This document shows positions 9,769 through 19,800 of a stretch of 64,000 bases of DNA, piece after piece. The DNA is from Megalonaias nervosa (taxonomy: Eukaryota; Mollusca; Bivalvia; Unionida; Unionidae). Below the pieces are notes generated by a model, which was given only the letters and a program-made list of their open reading frames with translations, was not told the origin of the DNA and did not search any database. The position numbers and the translations under genes were made by a program. The stretch lies in assembly GCA_016617855.1 (NCBI GenBank), contig JAECUM010006811.1:1-64000 (forward strand), written 5' to 3'. Numbering within the stretch: the stretch's first letter is position 1; each line of letters begins with the position of its first letter.

Positions 9769-10194
9769 ATGATGGAAGAGCCAACACAGATTGAACTTCT
9801 GATCTGAGCTTTGCAAGGTGTCATACGAAAGTTTTCTTCAGACAAGCTGATGGACTACTCTCCCTCCTTTTGAGATAAAAGTCAAGATACTTGCTATATC
9901 TGTCAGAAGAAAGGGCATTGGGCTACAGTATGTCCAGACCATCAAAAAAGCAAGACCATGGTCAAAAGAGACAAAAGTCAAGATACCTGTTGTCATTTTC
10001 AAGAGAGAGGACATTGGTCTACAGACTGCCCTAAGAAACAACAGAAGCAGGAGGAAGAAGAAAAAGAGGTGCCCTCGGCAAAGGAAGAACCCTGACACGT
10101 TCAGAAAGAGAAGAAAAGATGGCCAGAAAAAAGTGAAGAAGAAGAGAAGGAAAAACCTGTGAAAGTGAAGAAAATCAGAAAACAGAGAGAGTGA
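9769..10194 (+). pseudogene. Zinc-knuckle (CCHC) protein of the Polinton, broken by stops
   Basis: Two tandem ATGs open the frame at 9769. One continuous frame contains CYICQKKGHWATVCP, a canonical C-x2-C-x4-H-x4-C zinc knuckle, and 35-40 residues later a second, degenerate knuckle CCHFQERGHWSTDCP in which the second Cys is displaced. A Lys/Glu-rich tail follows. In-frame TGA codons at 9805, 9871 and 10093 precede the last one at 10192. Zinc knuckles bind single-stranded nucleic acid; the role in the element is unknown. The overlapping minus-strand open frames here are shadows of the AG-rich tail. Confidence 0.6.
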
Positions 10195-10384
10195 AAGAAA
10201 AAGACACAAAAGAAGTCTATGAACTTTTTTAAAGTGTTGTGTTGTGTTGTGAATGAGATTGTAAAATTTGTACCAGAATAGACCATACAGAAAAAACGTA
10301 AGTGTCTCATTGTTTTGATTTTTTGGAATAAGGGCCTACACTCACGCACTCACACATGTACATCATAGGGTTAAAAAAAGGATT
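10195..10384. other. Short spacer, no gene recognised
   Basis: This is AT-rich sequence between the zinc-knuckle gene and the next plus-strand open frame. I see no conserved motif apart from a few CACA/CTCA runs. Confidence 0.3.
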
Positions 10385-10647
10385 TTGAGTTTTAATTTAT
10401 TGAGGCAAAATGAATACTATCTCATTTTGAAAGAAATGGGTGGCCTTGGAAAGGACCGTTGGGTATTTGTTTTTTTAAAAAACAAACTCGGGCACGAGAA
10501 GCAATCAGCTTTAACTGTCTTAAGCCTTTGTCACGGCCAAGGCCAACTTCTGGACCTGCTCCCGTCGATGATTGGGTAGAATTCACTAGGGCTGGTAACA
10601 GGGTTGGACTGTTTGGCTCAAGAAGGTCTTTTTCTCGTGGGTCATAA
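10385..10647 (+). pseudogene. Unrecognised small Polinton gene, frameshifted at a T/A run
   Basis: Two plus-strand frames join across the T7A6 run at 10470-10482, where a one-base slip would connect them. The first part reads LLRQNEYYLILKEMGGLG and the second has SRPRPTSGPAPVDDWVEFTR. The stop at 10645-10647 overlaps a polyadenylation hexamer (TAATAAA), which supports a real gene end. A hairpin follows. There is no recognised domain and the gene could be longer at its 5' end. Confidence 0.35.
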
Positions 10648-10681
10648 TAAAGACGTCTGATACATTTGTTTCAGACTTCTT
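10646..10681. terminator. AATAAA signal plus hairpin between convergent genes
   Basis: AATAAA occupies 10646-10651. An imperfect inverted repeat, AAGACGTCTGA (10650-10660) with TCAGACTTCTT (10671-10681), has one mismatch in 11 and a 10-base loop. It sits between the plus-strand gene ending at 10647 and the minus-strand gene ending at 10738, so it could mark 3' ends for both. Confidence 0.4.
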
Positions 10682-10737
10682 AACTCTGCCAAAATGTCCA
10701 AGAGTACCATTACCATTTGACTTTCACTGTTCTCCTT

Positions 10738-11088
10738 CTATCCTAGACCTTGTTTCTTCTCTGCTTCTTCTTCTTCTTCCTGTCGTTTCCTTCTTGCCTC
10801 TTCTTCTTGCTGTTGTTGTTGAAGGAGATAAACTTGTTCTGCTTCTTTCTGCTGTTGTAAAAATTTCTCCAATTCTTCTTTCTGTCTCTGTTTAAAATCC
10901 TCGATGTGTGGTAAAGAAGGAGAAGGTGGCAAAGGTGCTGGTACCGGAACAAATTCTTGCGAAGAAGAGAGAAAATCCGCTTAATCCCAATTGAAATCGA
11001 CCTCTTCTGGAAGTAGATCTTTGTTGACTTTGTTAACCACTGCTGTGCCATCGCTTCTCGTCTCCACGGCTGGTGCACCCCAATTCAT
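10738..11088 (-). pseudogene. Coiled-coil Polinton protein, one in-frame stop
   Basis: The ATG at 11088 (MNWGAPAVETRSDGT) is about 70 bases after a minus-strand TATATAGG. After 35 codons there is a TAA (10981-10983), and the frame then stays open for 80 more codons. The second half is a strongly predicted coiled coil, with FKQRQKEELEKFLQQQKEAE and then Gln and Glu/Lys runs. It could be a scaffold or a virion-associated protein; no family is recognised. The A-rich, Glu-rich codon run could also generate spurious frames, but promoter spacing and the single stop argue for a real gene. Confidence 0.5.
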
Positions 11089-11158
11089 TGTCTTCTTAAT
11101 TTGTCATGTTTCAAAAAACAATGTCGCATCAATTCACAGCGCACATACGCTAGCGCAC

Positions 11159-11166
11159 CTATATAG
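11159..11166 (-). promoter_or_regulatory. TATA box of the coiled-coil gene
   Basis: The minus strand reads CCCTATATAGG, about 70 bases before the ATG at 11088, and lies 7 bases from a palindromic CRE-like site. Confidence 0.45.
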
Positions 11167-11172
11167 GGAATG

Positions 11173-11180
11173 TGACGTCA
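11173..11180. promoter_or_regulatory. Perfect CRE/ATF palindrome TGACGTCA
   Basis: GTGACGTCAC lies between two divergent TATA boxes (11159-11166 minus, 11289-11296 plus). TGACGTCA is the consensus for CREB/ATF-type bZIP factors in animals. That it is used here is inference. Confidence 0.45.
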
Positions 11181-11288
11181 CAGGTAGCTCTCTTCGGATT
11201 GGAGGACAGACTTGGTGAAGTGACTGAATTTTGTAACGCGTGTTGGGATTGGTGAACAATCTCAATCCGTTTCGATCCAGTCTTCCAC

Positions 11289-11296
11289 TATAAATA
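11289..11296 (+). promoter_or_regulatory. TATA box for the small plus-strand gene
   Basis: CTATAAATAAAC lies about 50 bases before the ATG at 11339. Confidence 0.45.
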
Positions 11297-11338
11297 AACG
11301 TGGTTCACTTAATTCCCTTCACCTGTTCTCATCACAAG

Positions 11339-11593
11339 ATGTGGACAAATGTTTTAATCCTCTACTCTCGTATCGTTGATGCTGTTCTGTATGGACTTGC
11401 CCATGTATGTTAAATCATCATGGAAAATCATCCAGATCACCAAGATGAGCGTTTGGAAAAGAAGGACCTATGTGGAGAGACAAGGTTGTCTGAAGCGAGT
11501 CCTCATCTACGGTCCAGAGGTTAGATGAAGTTTAAGAAAGAGAAGAAGATCAGTCAGATGTCCTCTTATGTTAATGAAATGGTGTTAACATAA
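11339..11593 (+). pseudogene. Small plus-strand Polinton gene remnant
   Basis: The frame begins MWTNVLILYSRIVDAVLYG 50 bases after a TATA box. It is broken by TAA (11411-11413) and TAG (11522-11524) and ends with TAA at 11591-11593. The middle is acidic and basic (NHPDHQDERLEKKDLCGE). No family is recognised. It is the last viral-type frame before sequence identity with the element is lost. Confidence 0.35.
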
Positions 11594-11604
11594 AAACAAA
11601 CAGT

Positions 11605-11775
11605 CCTTTTCAGGGCCACTTCATATGCCTTGAAAAGATTTACTCTTTCTTGCCTAAAAATTTTTAGTTGTTGTATAATTTATGTGTAATGGGCCACTTC
11701 ACATGCCTCGAAAAGATTATTCTTTTTTGCCTAAAATTTTTTAGTTGTAATGTTGTATAAGTCTATGTCTCTATA
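11605..11775. repeat. Two-copy direct repeat, 78 bp period
   Basis: GGCCACTTCATATGCC at 11614 recurs as GGCCACTTCACATGCC at 11692, with the following AAAAGATT...TTGCCTAAAA...TTTTTAGTTG also repeated. It may mark the boundary of the Penelope-like element or be a local duplication. Confidence 0.6.
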
Positions 11776-12000
11776 TTGTATTTGTCCCTACCTAGGGTAG
11801 CCGTGTGTATTCAGGTCAGTCACTTGCAACATTGTTGCCAGTACTGTGACATCACCCTACCTGTTCCATTCCTATTGTCCCTTTACAAATTTCCCTTGAC
11901 ACCATATCTTCCCAGGGTTTTGATTTTGACGCTATAAATCTTGACGGCATATCATCACAGGAGGGGTCGGTATTGTATTTTCCCATTGACGCTATATCGT
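11776..12000. other. Non-coding boundary sequence between Polinton and Penelope-like element
   Basis: No gene was seen. Phrases of the form TTGACGCTATA/TTGACACCATA recur three or four times (near 11895, 11925, 11985), suggesting a degenerate repeat. It may be the terminal region of the Penelope-like element. Confidence 0.3.
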
Positions 12001-13190
12001 CCCCCTTCACTACTCTGGATAGCCCTTTACTCTTAGTGCAGCTTTTACATGCTCTACTTCCATTTGATCTGTGCCATCAGTGGCTAAAGAGTTAGCTTGG
12101 TGCCTTAAAGATCTCACTACTGACCTTTTGTGTTCCAGATTTTGATTGGAAAAATGTTGAGGTGCTGGTCAGTGTTGGTTTGTTTTCTATACAGAATGTT
12201 GGTTAGTTTTCTATACAGAGTGACTTTGGTTAATCCATGATCATTTACATGTATGCGCATGTCCAAGAATGGTAGTATGCCATTTGCTTCTAGTTTTGAA
12301 GTGAACTCTGTATATATGGTTAAATGGAGTCATGATGATCAGAGAACTCCTGATCATGGTACTGCTGTAGTTCAGTCAAGGTATTGTCCACATATCAAAA
12401 CCACACAGATGGTGGATTCTTGGCTGATTGCAAGGCCTTTTAGTAAAAAAACTCCATCCATAAACTGGCAACTATTTGTGAGACTGGGGACCCCATTGCT
12501 GCTCCCTGTTTCTGTTGGTAAAACTGCCCATTGTAGACAAAATATTTGCTGTCCAAACATTGTCTTAATAAGGTGTAGATATGTTCAGTATGTAGGTCAA
12601 ATCTAGATTTCAGAGTATTGCCTGCCTGTAATTTTTCTCTGATCACACACATAGCTTTATCCACTGGAATACTGGTGAAAAGTGCTGATACATCATAAGA
12701 TACCAGTTTTCTACATGGAGGTATGTCTAGGTCCCTGATCTCTGGACATTGTGTCGGTTGTTGATGATACGGTGTTCCATTTCACCCACTGTGATAAGTT
12801 AGATATTTGACAAAAGCATACAGTACACTGTCCAAACTAGATATTATGGAACGGAGTGGGACATCTTCTGGTGAATTTTAGGTAACCCATATATCTTGGG
12901 GTTGTTTTCAGCAGTGGGGTAGAGACATGGTGCAATGTGTCAGATATAATTTGTTCTTTCTTCTGTTGTTTTAACATGTCAATCAGTTTACTTTTTACTG
13001 ATGTTGCACATTCTCTCCATAATTTCTGATGTGTTGTTATCATTAAGAAACAGTTCCATTTTCTTAACACAATCAACCTGTTGAGTAATATTATGGTGTC
13101 ATTCAGCAGAATCACTGTACTTCTATCTTTCACTAAGTCCCATATGGCTATTCTCTCCTGGACAGCTGTATTATTCAGGGAGGTTTACTA
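12000..13190 (-). mobile_element. Penelope-like element, reverse transcriptase remnant, 5'-truncated
   Basis: Minus-strand frames give an N-terminal palm segment with TTPRYMGYLKFTRRCPTP (degenerate form of the PLE finger region), then DKAMCVIREKLQAG, LDSKYFVYNGQFYQQKQG and AAMGSPVSQIVASLWME, the hallmark Penelope reverse transcriptase motif. Near 12150 the frame reads HKRSVVRSLRHQANSLATDG and then AALRVKGYPE, typical of the segment before the GIY-YIG endonuclease. Stops and frame changes break the gene near 12440, 12700-12830 and elsewhere. The GIY-YIG domain itself is not visible. The element starts abruptly near 13190, which fits 5' truncation. Confidence 0.75.
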
Positions 13191-13672
13191 TTCCATTATA
13201 AGTCACATGATAATATTAGTCAAAATATTGCTGAAAATTCTGAACTCTTAAGATATTTATGCTCAGTGTATGAGAAATTACTGATGATCATGAATTATCT
13301 AGAGCAAGGAAGCAACCTTTTCAGTTGTACTTCTAATGATGTCTACTTTGTCCTAAATAAAAATGCTGGCATCTATTGTGTGTACCACGACAGTGAATTT
13401 GAAAATCTTGTTATTGCAGAACAATGTCATTGATGGTTTAAACACTTGACAGCGAAAAAAAGCAACTGTTTTTACCTTGAATTCCTGGAAATTCTTTTCA
13501 CCCAATAGAGCATAAGTCCCTTTGAGGGACTCTCGTTTTATGGGAGACTTTGTAAGAATGACTCAGAGTGTTACTTATAGGATTCAAACTTGTGACACTA
13601 GTTTTATCTTCTTTGTCACTCACTAGTTTTATCTTCATTGTGACTCATATATTTTATCTTCTTTCCACCCAG
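13191..13672. other. Intronic or flanking sequence without recognised features
   Basis: AT-rich unique sequence before the first recognised host exon. A near-duplicate of CACTAGTTTTATCTTC occurs around 13590-13640. No coding exon was convincing. Confidence 0.3.
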
Positions 13673-13779
13673 CTGACAGTGATGAGAGTAATGAAAGTTT
13701 TGAGGATACAGATGGGGGGATTACAAATGGATCTGTCCAGACAATTGTCCCTGTCATGCCCACACAGCAAGTTGTTCCT
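13673..13779 (+). CDS. ARAP-like exon: acidic linker
   Basis: The acceptor CTTTCCACCCAG precedes the exon and the donor is CCT|GTAAGT. It enters with two bases of a split codon and leaves in phase 0. The 35 codons begin DSDESNESFEDTDGG and end TQQVVP. The acidic, Ser-rich composition suits the linker before the first PH domain. Confidence 0.65.
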
Positions 13780-13831
13780 GTAAGTAACACAACCATTGAT
13801 AGATATTTCATTGTGCTGAGGGTGGCAGTGA

Positions 13832-13865
<34 letters not shown>

Positions 13866-16800
13866 CCATTTCATAAGCTTTGATCCTTTGTCACTGGATT
13901 TCATGTTGATGATAACTTAACATCACTGATTTAGTTATAGATGCACATCCTTTCAGTTATATGTGGTGTTACTGAACATGATAAGAAAGCACTTTTAGGT
14001 CTGATAAAAGGGACATTACTGTGTTCATGATAAATAAACACTTCTAGGTCAGTTATAGGTGGCATTACATGTACTTTGTCCATGATAGAATAACCTCTTC
14101 TATGTCAGTTATAGGTGTCATTAATGTGTGACAGTGTTCATAATAAAAAATACTTCTATGTTAGTTATAGGTGTCATAAATGTGTGACAGTGTTCATGAT
14201 AAAAACACTTATTGGTCAGTTATAGGTGTCATTACTGTGTGACAGTGTTCATGATAAAACAGTTCTGTGTCAGTTATAGGTGTCATTTCTGTGTGACAGT
14301 GTTCATGATAAAAACACTTATTGGTCAATTAAAGGTGTCATTACTTTGTGACAGTGTTCATGATAAAAAACACTTCAGTGTCTGTTATAGGTTACTGTTT
14401 GACAGTATTTATGATAAAAACACTTCTGTGTCAGTTATAGGTGTCATTACTGTGTTACAGTGTTCATGATAAAAAAAAACACTTCTATGTTAATTACAGG
14501 TGTCATTTCTGTGTTCATGATTGAAAAAGAAGGAAAAAACCCACTTCTAGGTCAGTTATTTGTGGTATCACTCTGTCTGTGATAAAAATAGCACATCTAG
14601 GTCAGTCATTGGTGGCATTACTTGTTCATGAGAAAAATAAAACAAAAAAACACTTCTAGGTAAGTTATTGTGGCATTACTGTGTTCTTGATAAAAAAGGC
14701 ACATGTTGGTTTGTTTATAGGTGTTGGTACTGTGTCCATGATAAAAAGTCACATGTTGGTTTGTTTATAGGTGTTGATACTGTGTCCATGATAAAAGATC
14801 ACTTCTAGGTCAGGTTGCTCTGTACTCTTCAGCTCATACGTATCAACAGACAAAATGCTTGTTTTTAGAAGATTTGTTAATCTGTGTTGTTTGTGATGCT
14901 AATTTATTTAAAGCCATGGTTAATTGATGATGAGAGTATTAAGGGTTTATGTGACTAATGATGGTGTATAAGGTTTAGAAAGATAGGAATACTGATAATG
15001 CTTCTCTATGCATTGTTTATTTGTGAAATGACCCTTGTGTACAGCAATATACAGTATTCCCTTAGCTGCTAGTACCATTGTTATAAATCTTTGGTATGAC
15101 TCGACCGGGTCTCGAAGATGCGACCTTCTGCATCCGAGGCTAACGCTCTAATCACTAAGGCCACCGGAGCGGTCATTCAGTAGTATACATACTATATGTA
15201 TATATGTATAAAAGACCTCAGTACAAAGCGACCTTATCAATAAGGTTTACCATTTTTGGGACTCAAATGAACAATGTTTACTTTAAATTTAGTGAGGGAG
15301 TACTGTACATTGCAGTAACACTTATAGTGAGGGAGTAGTGTACACTGTATTAGAACATATATAGTGAGGGAGTACTTACATCGTAATAAAAATTAGAGTG
15401 ATGGAGTATACTACCTTGCAGTAGAACATATAGTGAAGGAGTGCTGTATATTGTAATAGAGCTTATAGTGAGGGAGTACTGTACATCATAATAGGACTTA
15501 TAGTGAGGAATTACTGTTTTGTTTGTTTTTAGTTATCTGAAGTTGCGGACATGAATATTTTTACATCAGGATCAAGCAATTTATTTGGGTCATGTAACAT
15601 ATGTAAAGAAAATCATCGTGAGAGATTGAAAGTAATAGCCATTTAATCCAGGAGGAAGCATTTTATAATTTTTCTAAAAATGTTCCGATGTTCATTTTCA
15701 GCCCAGGAAGAAAGAAAGAAGTGGCTGGCTTTGGAAGCAGGGAGGGTAAGATCAAAGATAGCCTTAACCCTAACCCCAGGGATGGTATGATTAAAGATAA
15801 CCCTAAACTTAACCTAATGGAGGGTAAGATTAAAGATAACCCTGATCTGGATCCCAGGGATGATAAGATTAATGGTAATCCTAACCATAACCCCAGGGAG
15901 GGTAGGTTCAAAGATAACCCAAACCTTAAGTCCCGGTAGGGTAAAATCAAAGATAACTTTACCCCAGGGAGGGCAAGATTAAAGATAACCTTAATGTTAC
16001 AACTCTATGGTCTTAAAGTAAGTAACAGAAAAGAGTGAAAACCAACTAGTTTTGTAAATTCCAAGAAATTTCCTTTGAACACAAAGTGAAATTAAAAAGG
16101 AACTGACAGTATTGTGAATTAAATCTTAAATAGTCTAAAAGTTATATCACAAGTCCAAATGTATGAAGTTCCAACAGAATTCCATAGGTATTCCAAATAA
16201 GTTCCAATATTGAATGTGTTCAGGTGCCTGTAGTCTCAAATGTGATAATGTGCTAATGGCCTGAAATGGGATGATATGCTAAGTCTTTTGATATATCACA
16301 ACATTCTAATCCAAAAATATTTTTGTCTGAATTCACTACAATTTCAAATTGATGTTCCAGTTCAAGAATATTGTTGATGAGCACTTTGTATTTCCAGTGA
16401 ATACTAATTTGAATAAATAATTCTACCCAGATACTGACCACAACAATAAGATTGATTCTGCTAAAGATGTTAATGAAAGAATGAGTAATTTCTCAAGTAA
16501 ACATTATATAAAAAATTAAGACATAAAAACAGGACCAGGATGAGTGTCAAATGTTCATTTCTAGAACATTCCAAGTTGTCAGGTAAATAAGGTCTTGTAC
16601 TAAAATTATAGTAAAGAACATGGCAAACATCAGGTACAACAGGTTTTTCTATTGGGAAATTCCAATACCTAGACTTGGATTAAGATAAACATGTTTGCTT
16701 CCATTGATAGTGATCCAAATATTTAATCTATTCTCACAGAGAAATATTGCTATGTATTATGCTGTTTACAAGATCAATGGCCCTAGTCAGGTGCACAGTG

Positions 16801-19800
16801 AACTTGATTTTGGACAAGGTCAAGTACAAAGTACAAATGTATGTAACATATAATCATAAAGAAAAAGCCAACAAATAATACAAAGTAAGTATACATAACA
16901 CTAACCATAACCACAGGGAGGGTAAGATCAAAGATAATGTTAACCATAACCCCAGAGAAGTTAAGATCAAAGCTAGTCCTAACCATAACCTCTGGGAGGG
17001 TAGGATCAAAGATAATCCTAACCATAATCCCAGGGAGGGTAAGATCAAAGATAATCCTAAACCTAACCCCAAGGATGAAGGGATCAAAAGTAACCCTAAC
17101 TATGACCCCAGGGAGAGCAAGATCAAAGATAACCCTAACCCTAATCTGATGGATTTTAAGATCAACAGTAACCCTAACCCCAGGGAGCTTAAGATCAAAG
17201 ATAACCCTAACCATAAACCCAGGAAGGTTAAGATCAAAGATAACTCTAACCCTAACCCATGGGAGGGTAAGATCAAAGATAATCCTAACCCTAACCCTAA
17301 CCCGATGGAGGGTAAGATCAAAGATAATTCTAAGCATAACCTGAGGGAGGTGAAGATCAAAGATAACCCTAACCCCAGGGAGGGTAGGATCAAAGATAAT
17401 CTTAACCCATACCCCATGGAGGGTAGGATCAAAGATAGCCCTGACCATAACCCAGCAGTGACTAACTAAACATTTCAAGGCCTGATCATACATTTCTGAA
17501 GTACTAAAATGCTATAAATAAAAAATTATAATGACTTGTACTTTGTCATTGCTATGCTGATTGATTTTTATGTTCTTCTGTAAATATGGTGAGATATGGT
17601 TATCAAAATTAGAATGAACTTGTACCTAATTAGAGTTTTTATCCTATTAATTAGAATGAACTTGTACCTAATTAGTTTTATGTTGTTAATTAGAATGAAC
17701 TCATACCTAATTAGCATTTTTATCTTGTTAATTAGAATGAAATTGTACCTAGAGTTTAATCTTGTTAATTAGAATGAACTTGTACCTAATTAGAGTTTTT
17801 ATCTTGTTAATTTTTCGTTCACATGCATAAGCATGATCAGAAATAGTTATCTTTTTCCAGTGGCAATGATGGCATCATTGTTGATGTTAAAGATTTGTGT
17901 TTATTTTTGGCAAGTTAGATGGAATGGGTGGAAATGTTTGGCAAGTTAGCTAGGAATGGGTGGGAATGTTTGGCAAGTTAGCTCAGAATGGGTGGGAATG
18001 TTTGGCAGGTTTGCTGGGAATGGGTGGGAGGGTGGATCAGTGCATGGGTCTATGTTCCTTGCAGTGTTTACAGTTCTTTGTATTATGTTACCCTCAGTTC
18101 CACAAAGGCTTCATAAATCATTGTATGAGAGTTTCACAGCAATCATGAAATCATTGTATGAGAGTTTCATGGCAATCATGAAATCATTGTATGAGAGTTT
18201 CATGACAATCATGAAATCATTGTATGAAAGTTCCATGGCAATTATGAAATCATTGTATGAGAGTTTCATGGCAACTTCTGTTCCACAAAAGGCCCCATAA
18301 AATCATTGTATGACAGTTTTTAGTTCACCTCTGGGAAGTAGAGTAGAGCTATAGGGCTACCCCTGGTGTTGGCATTGGCATCTATTTGGTCATATACAAG
18401 CATTGGCATTCATATGGTCATATAAAATCATTGGCATCTGTATGGTCATATACAACCATTGGCATCTATACGGTCATATACAAGCATTGGCATCCATTCG
18501 GTCATATAAAATCATTGGCATCCATTTGGTCATATAAAAGCATTGGCATCCACACAGTCATATACAAGCTTTGGCATCTATACGGTCATATATACAAGCA
18601 TTGACATCCATTCAGTCATATGAAAGCATTGGCATCTATACAGTCATATAAAAGCATTGGCATCCATTCGGTCATATAAAAGCATTGGCATCCATACAGT
18701 CATATACAAGCATTGGCATCCATATGGTCATATACAAACATTGGCATCCATACAGTCATATGAAAACATGTGCATCTATATGGTCAGATAAATGCATGTG
18801 CATCCATATGGTCATATAAAAGCATTGGCATCCTCACAGTCATATAAAATCATTGGCATCCATACAGTCATATAAAAGCATTAGCATCCATATGATCATA
18901 TAAAAGCATTGGCATCCATTCGGTCATATAAAATCATTGGCATCCAAATGGTCATATAAACTCATTGGCATCCATACGGTCATATAAAAGAATTGGCATC
19001 CATACGGTCATGTAAAAGCATTGGCATCCATAAAGTCATATACAAGCATTGGCATCCATATGGTCATATAAAACCATGTGCATCCACATGGTCATATAAA
19101 AGCATTGGCATCCATAGAGTCATATACAAGCATTGGCATCCATATAGTCATATAAAAGCATTGGTATCCATTCAGTCATATAAAAACATTGGCATTCAAA
19201 TGGTCATATAAAAGCATTGGCACCCATACGGTCATATAAAGGCATTGGCACCCATATGGTCATATAAAAACATTGGCATCCATATGGTCATATAAAAACA
19301 TTGGCATCCATGTGGTCATATACAAGCATTGGCATCCATATGGTTATATACAAGCATTGGCATCCATACGGACATAAACAAGCATGTGTATCAATATGGT
19401 GATATAAAATCATTGGCATCCATATGGCTTATATAAAATCATTGGCATCCATACAGTCATATTAAAGCATTGGGATCAATATGGTCATATAAAAGCATGT
19501 GCATCCATATGGTCATATAAAAGTATTGGCATCCATATGGTCATATAAAAGCATGTGCATCCATATGGTCATGTACAAGCATTGGCATCCATACAGTCAC
19601 ATAAGATAAGATAAGATAAGAATTCTTTATTTCAGACTACATAGTCCATACATCTAAATTAAAATACGGATATAAAGTAAAACATTGTAAACATAAAAGA
19701 ACATATATATTATATTTACAAGTATACAGACACATCTACAACAATGGACTGTGCCCTGCATTGTTAAGAATGAAATTAAGTGACACATTTAAAGAGTAAT

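Larger units (their letters stand above)
1..11600. mobile_element. Polinton/Maverick (adintovirus-like) element, decayed, left end outside window
   Basis: The block combines a DDE integrase, an FtsK/HerA-type packaging ATPase, a protein-primed family B DNA polymerase and small basic or glycine-rich proteins, which is the diagnostic gene set of Polintons and adintoviruses. Gene spacing is tight, and many genes have their own TATA box 40-70 bases before the ATG. Most frames carry stops or indels, so this is an inactive genomic copy. The integrase runs off base 1, so the left terminal repeat is outside the window. The right end is not defined: viral-type coding fades near 11.6 kb and no matching inverted repeat is seen. 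Major capsid, penton and protease genes were not recognised; they may lie outside the window or be deleted. Confidence 0.85.
13780..15701 (+). other. Intron of the ARAP-like gene (1,922 bp)
   Basis: It is bounded by GTAAGT and TTCATTTTCAG. It contains a GAT microsatellite, a long degenerate minisatellite, a SINE head fragment and a second minisatellite; those are listed separately. Confidence 0.6.

Noticed and set aside
9838..10349. Minus-strand Phe/Leu-rich frames resembling membrane proteins
   Set aside because: Antisense of the AG-rich Lys/Glu tail of the plus-strand zinc-knuckle gene.
12253..12606. Plus-strand 117-codon frame
   Set aside because: Shadow of the Penelope-like reverse transcriptase on the opposite strand.
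15541..15630. Possible exon after TTGTTTTTAG beginning LSEVADMNIF
   Set aside because: Either donor choice leaves phase 1, incompatible with the phase-0 start of the PH exon at 15702; the peptide matches nothing in the PH region.
16783..17493. 236-codon minus-strand frame and its plus-strand partner
   Set aside because: Tandem repeat of the splice-site-derived minisatellite; no coding signature.
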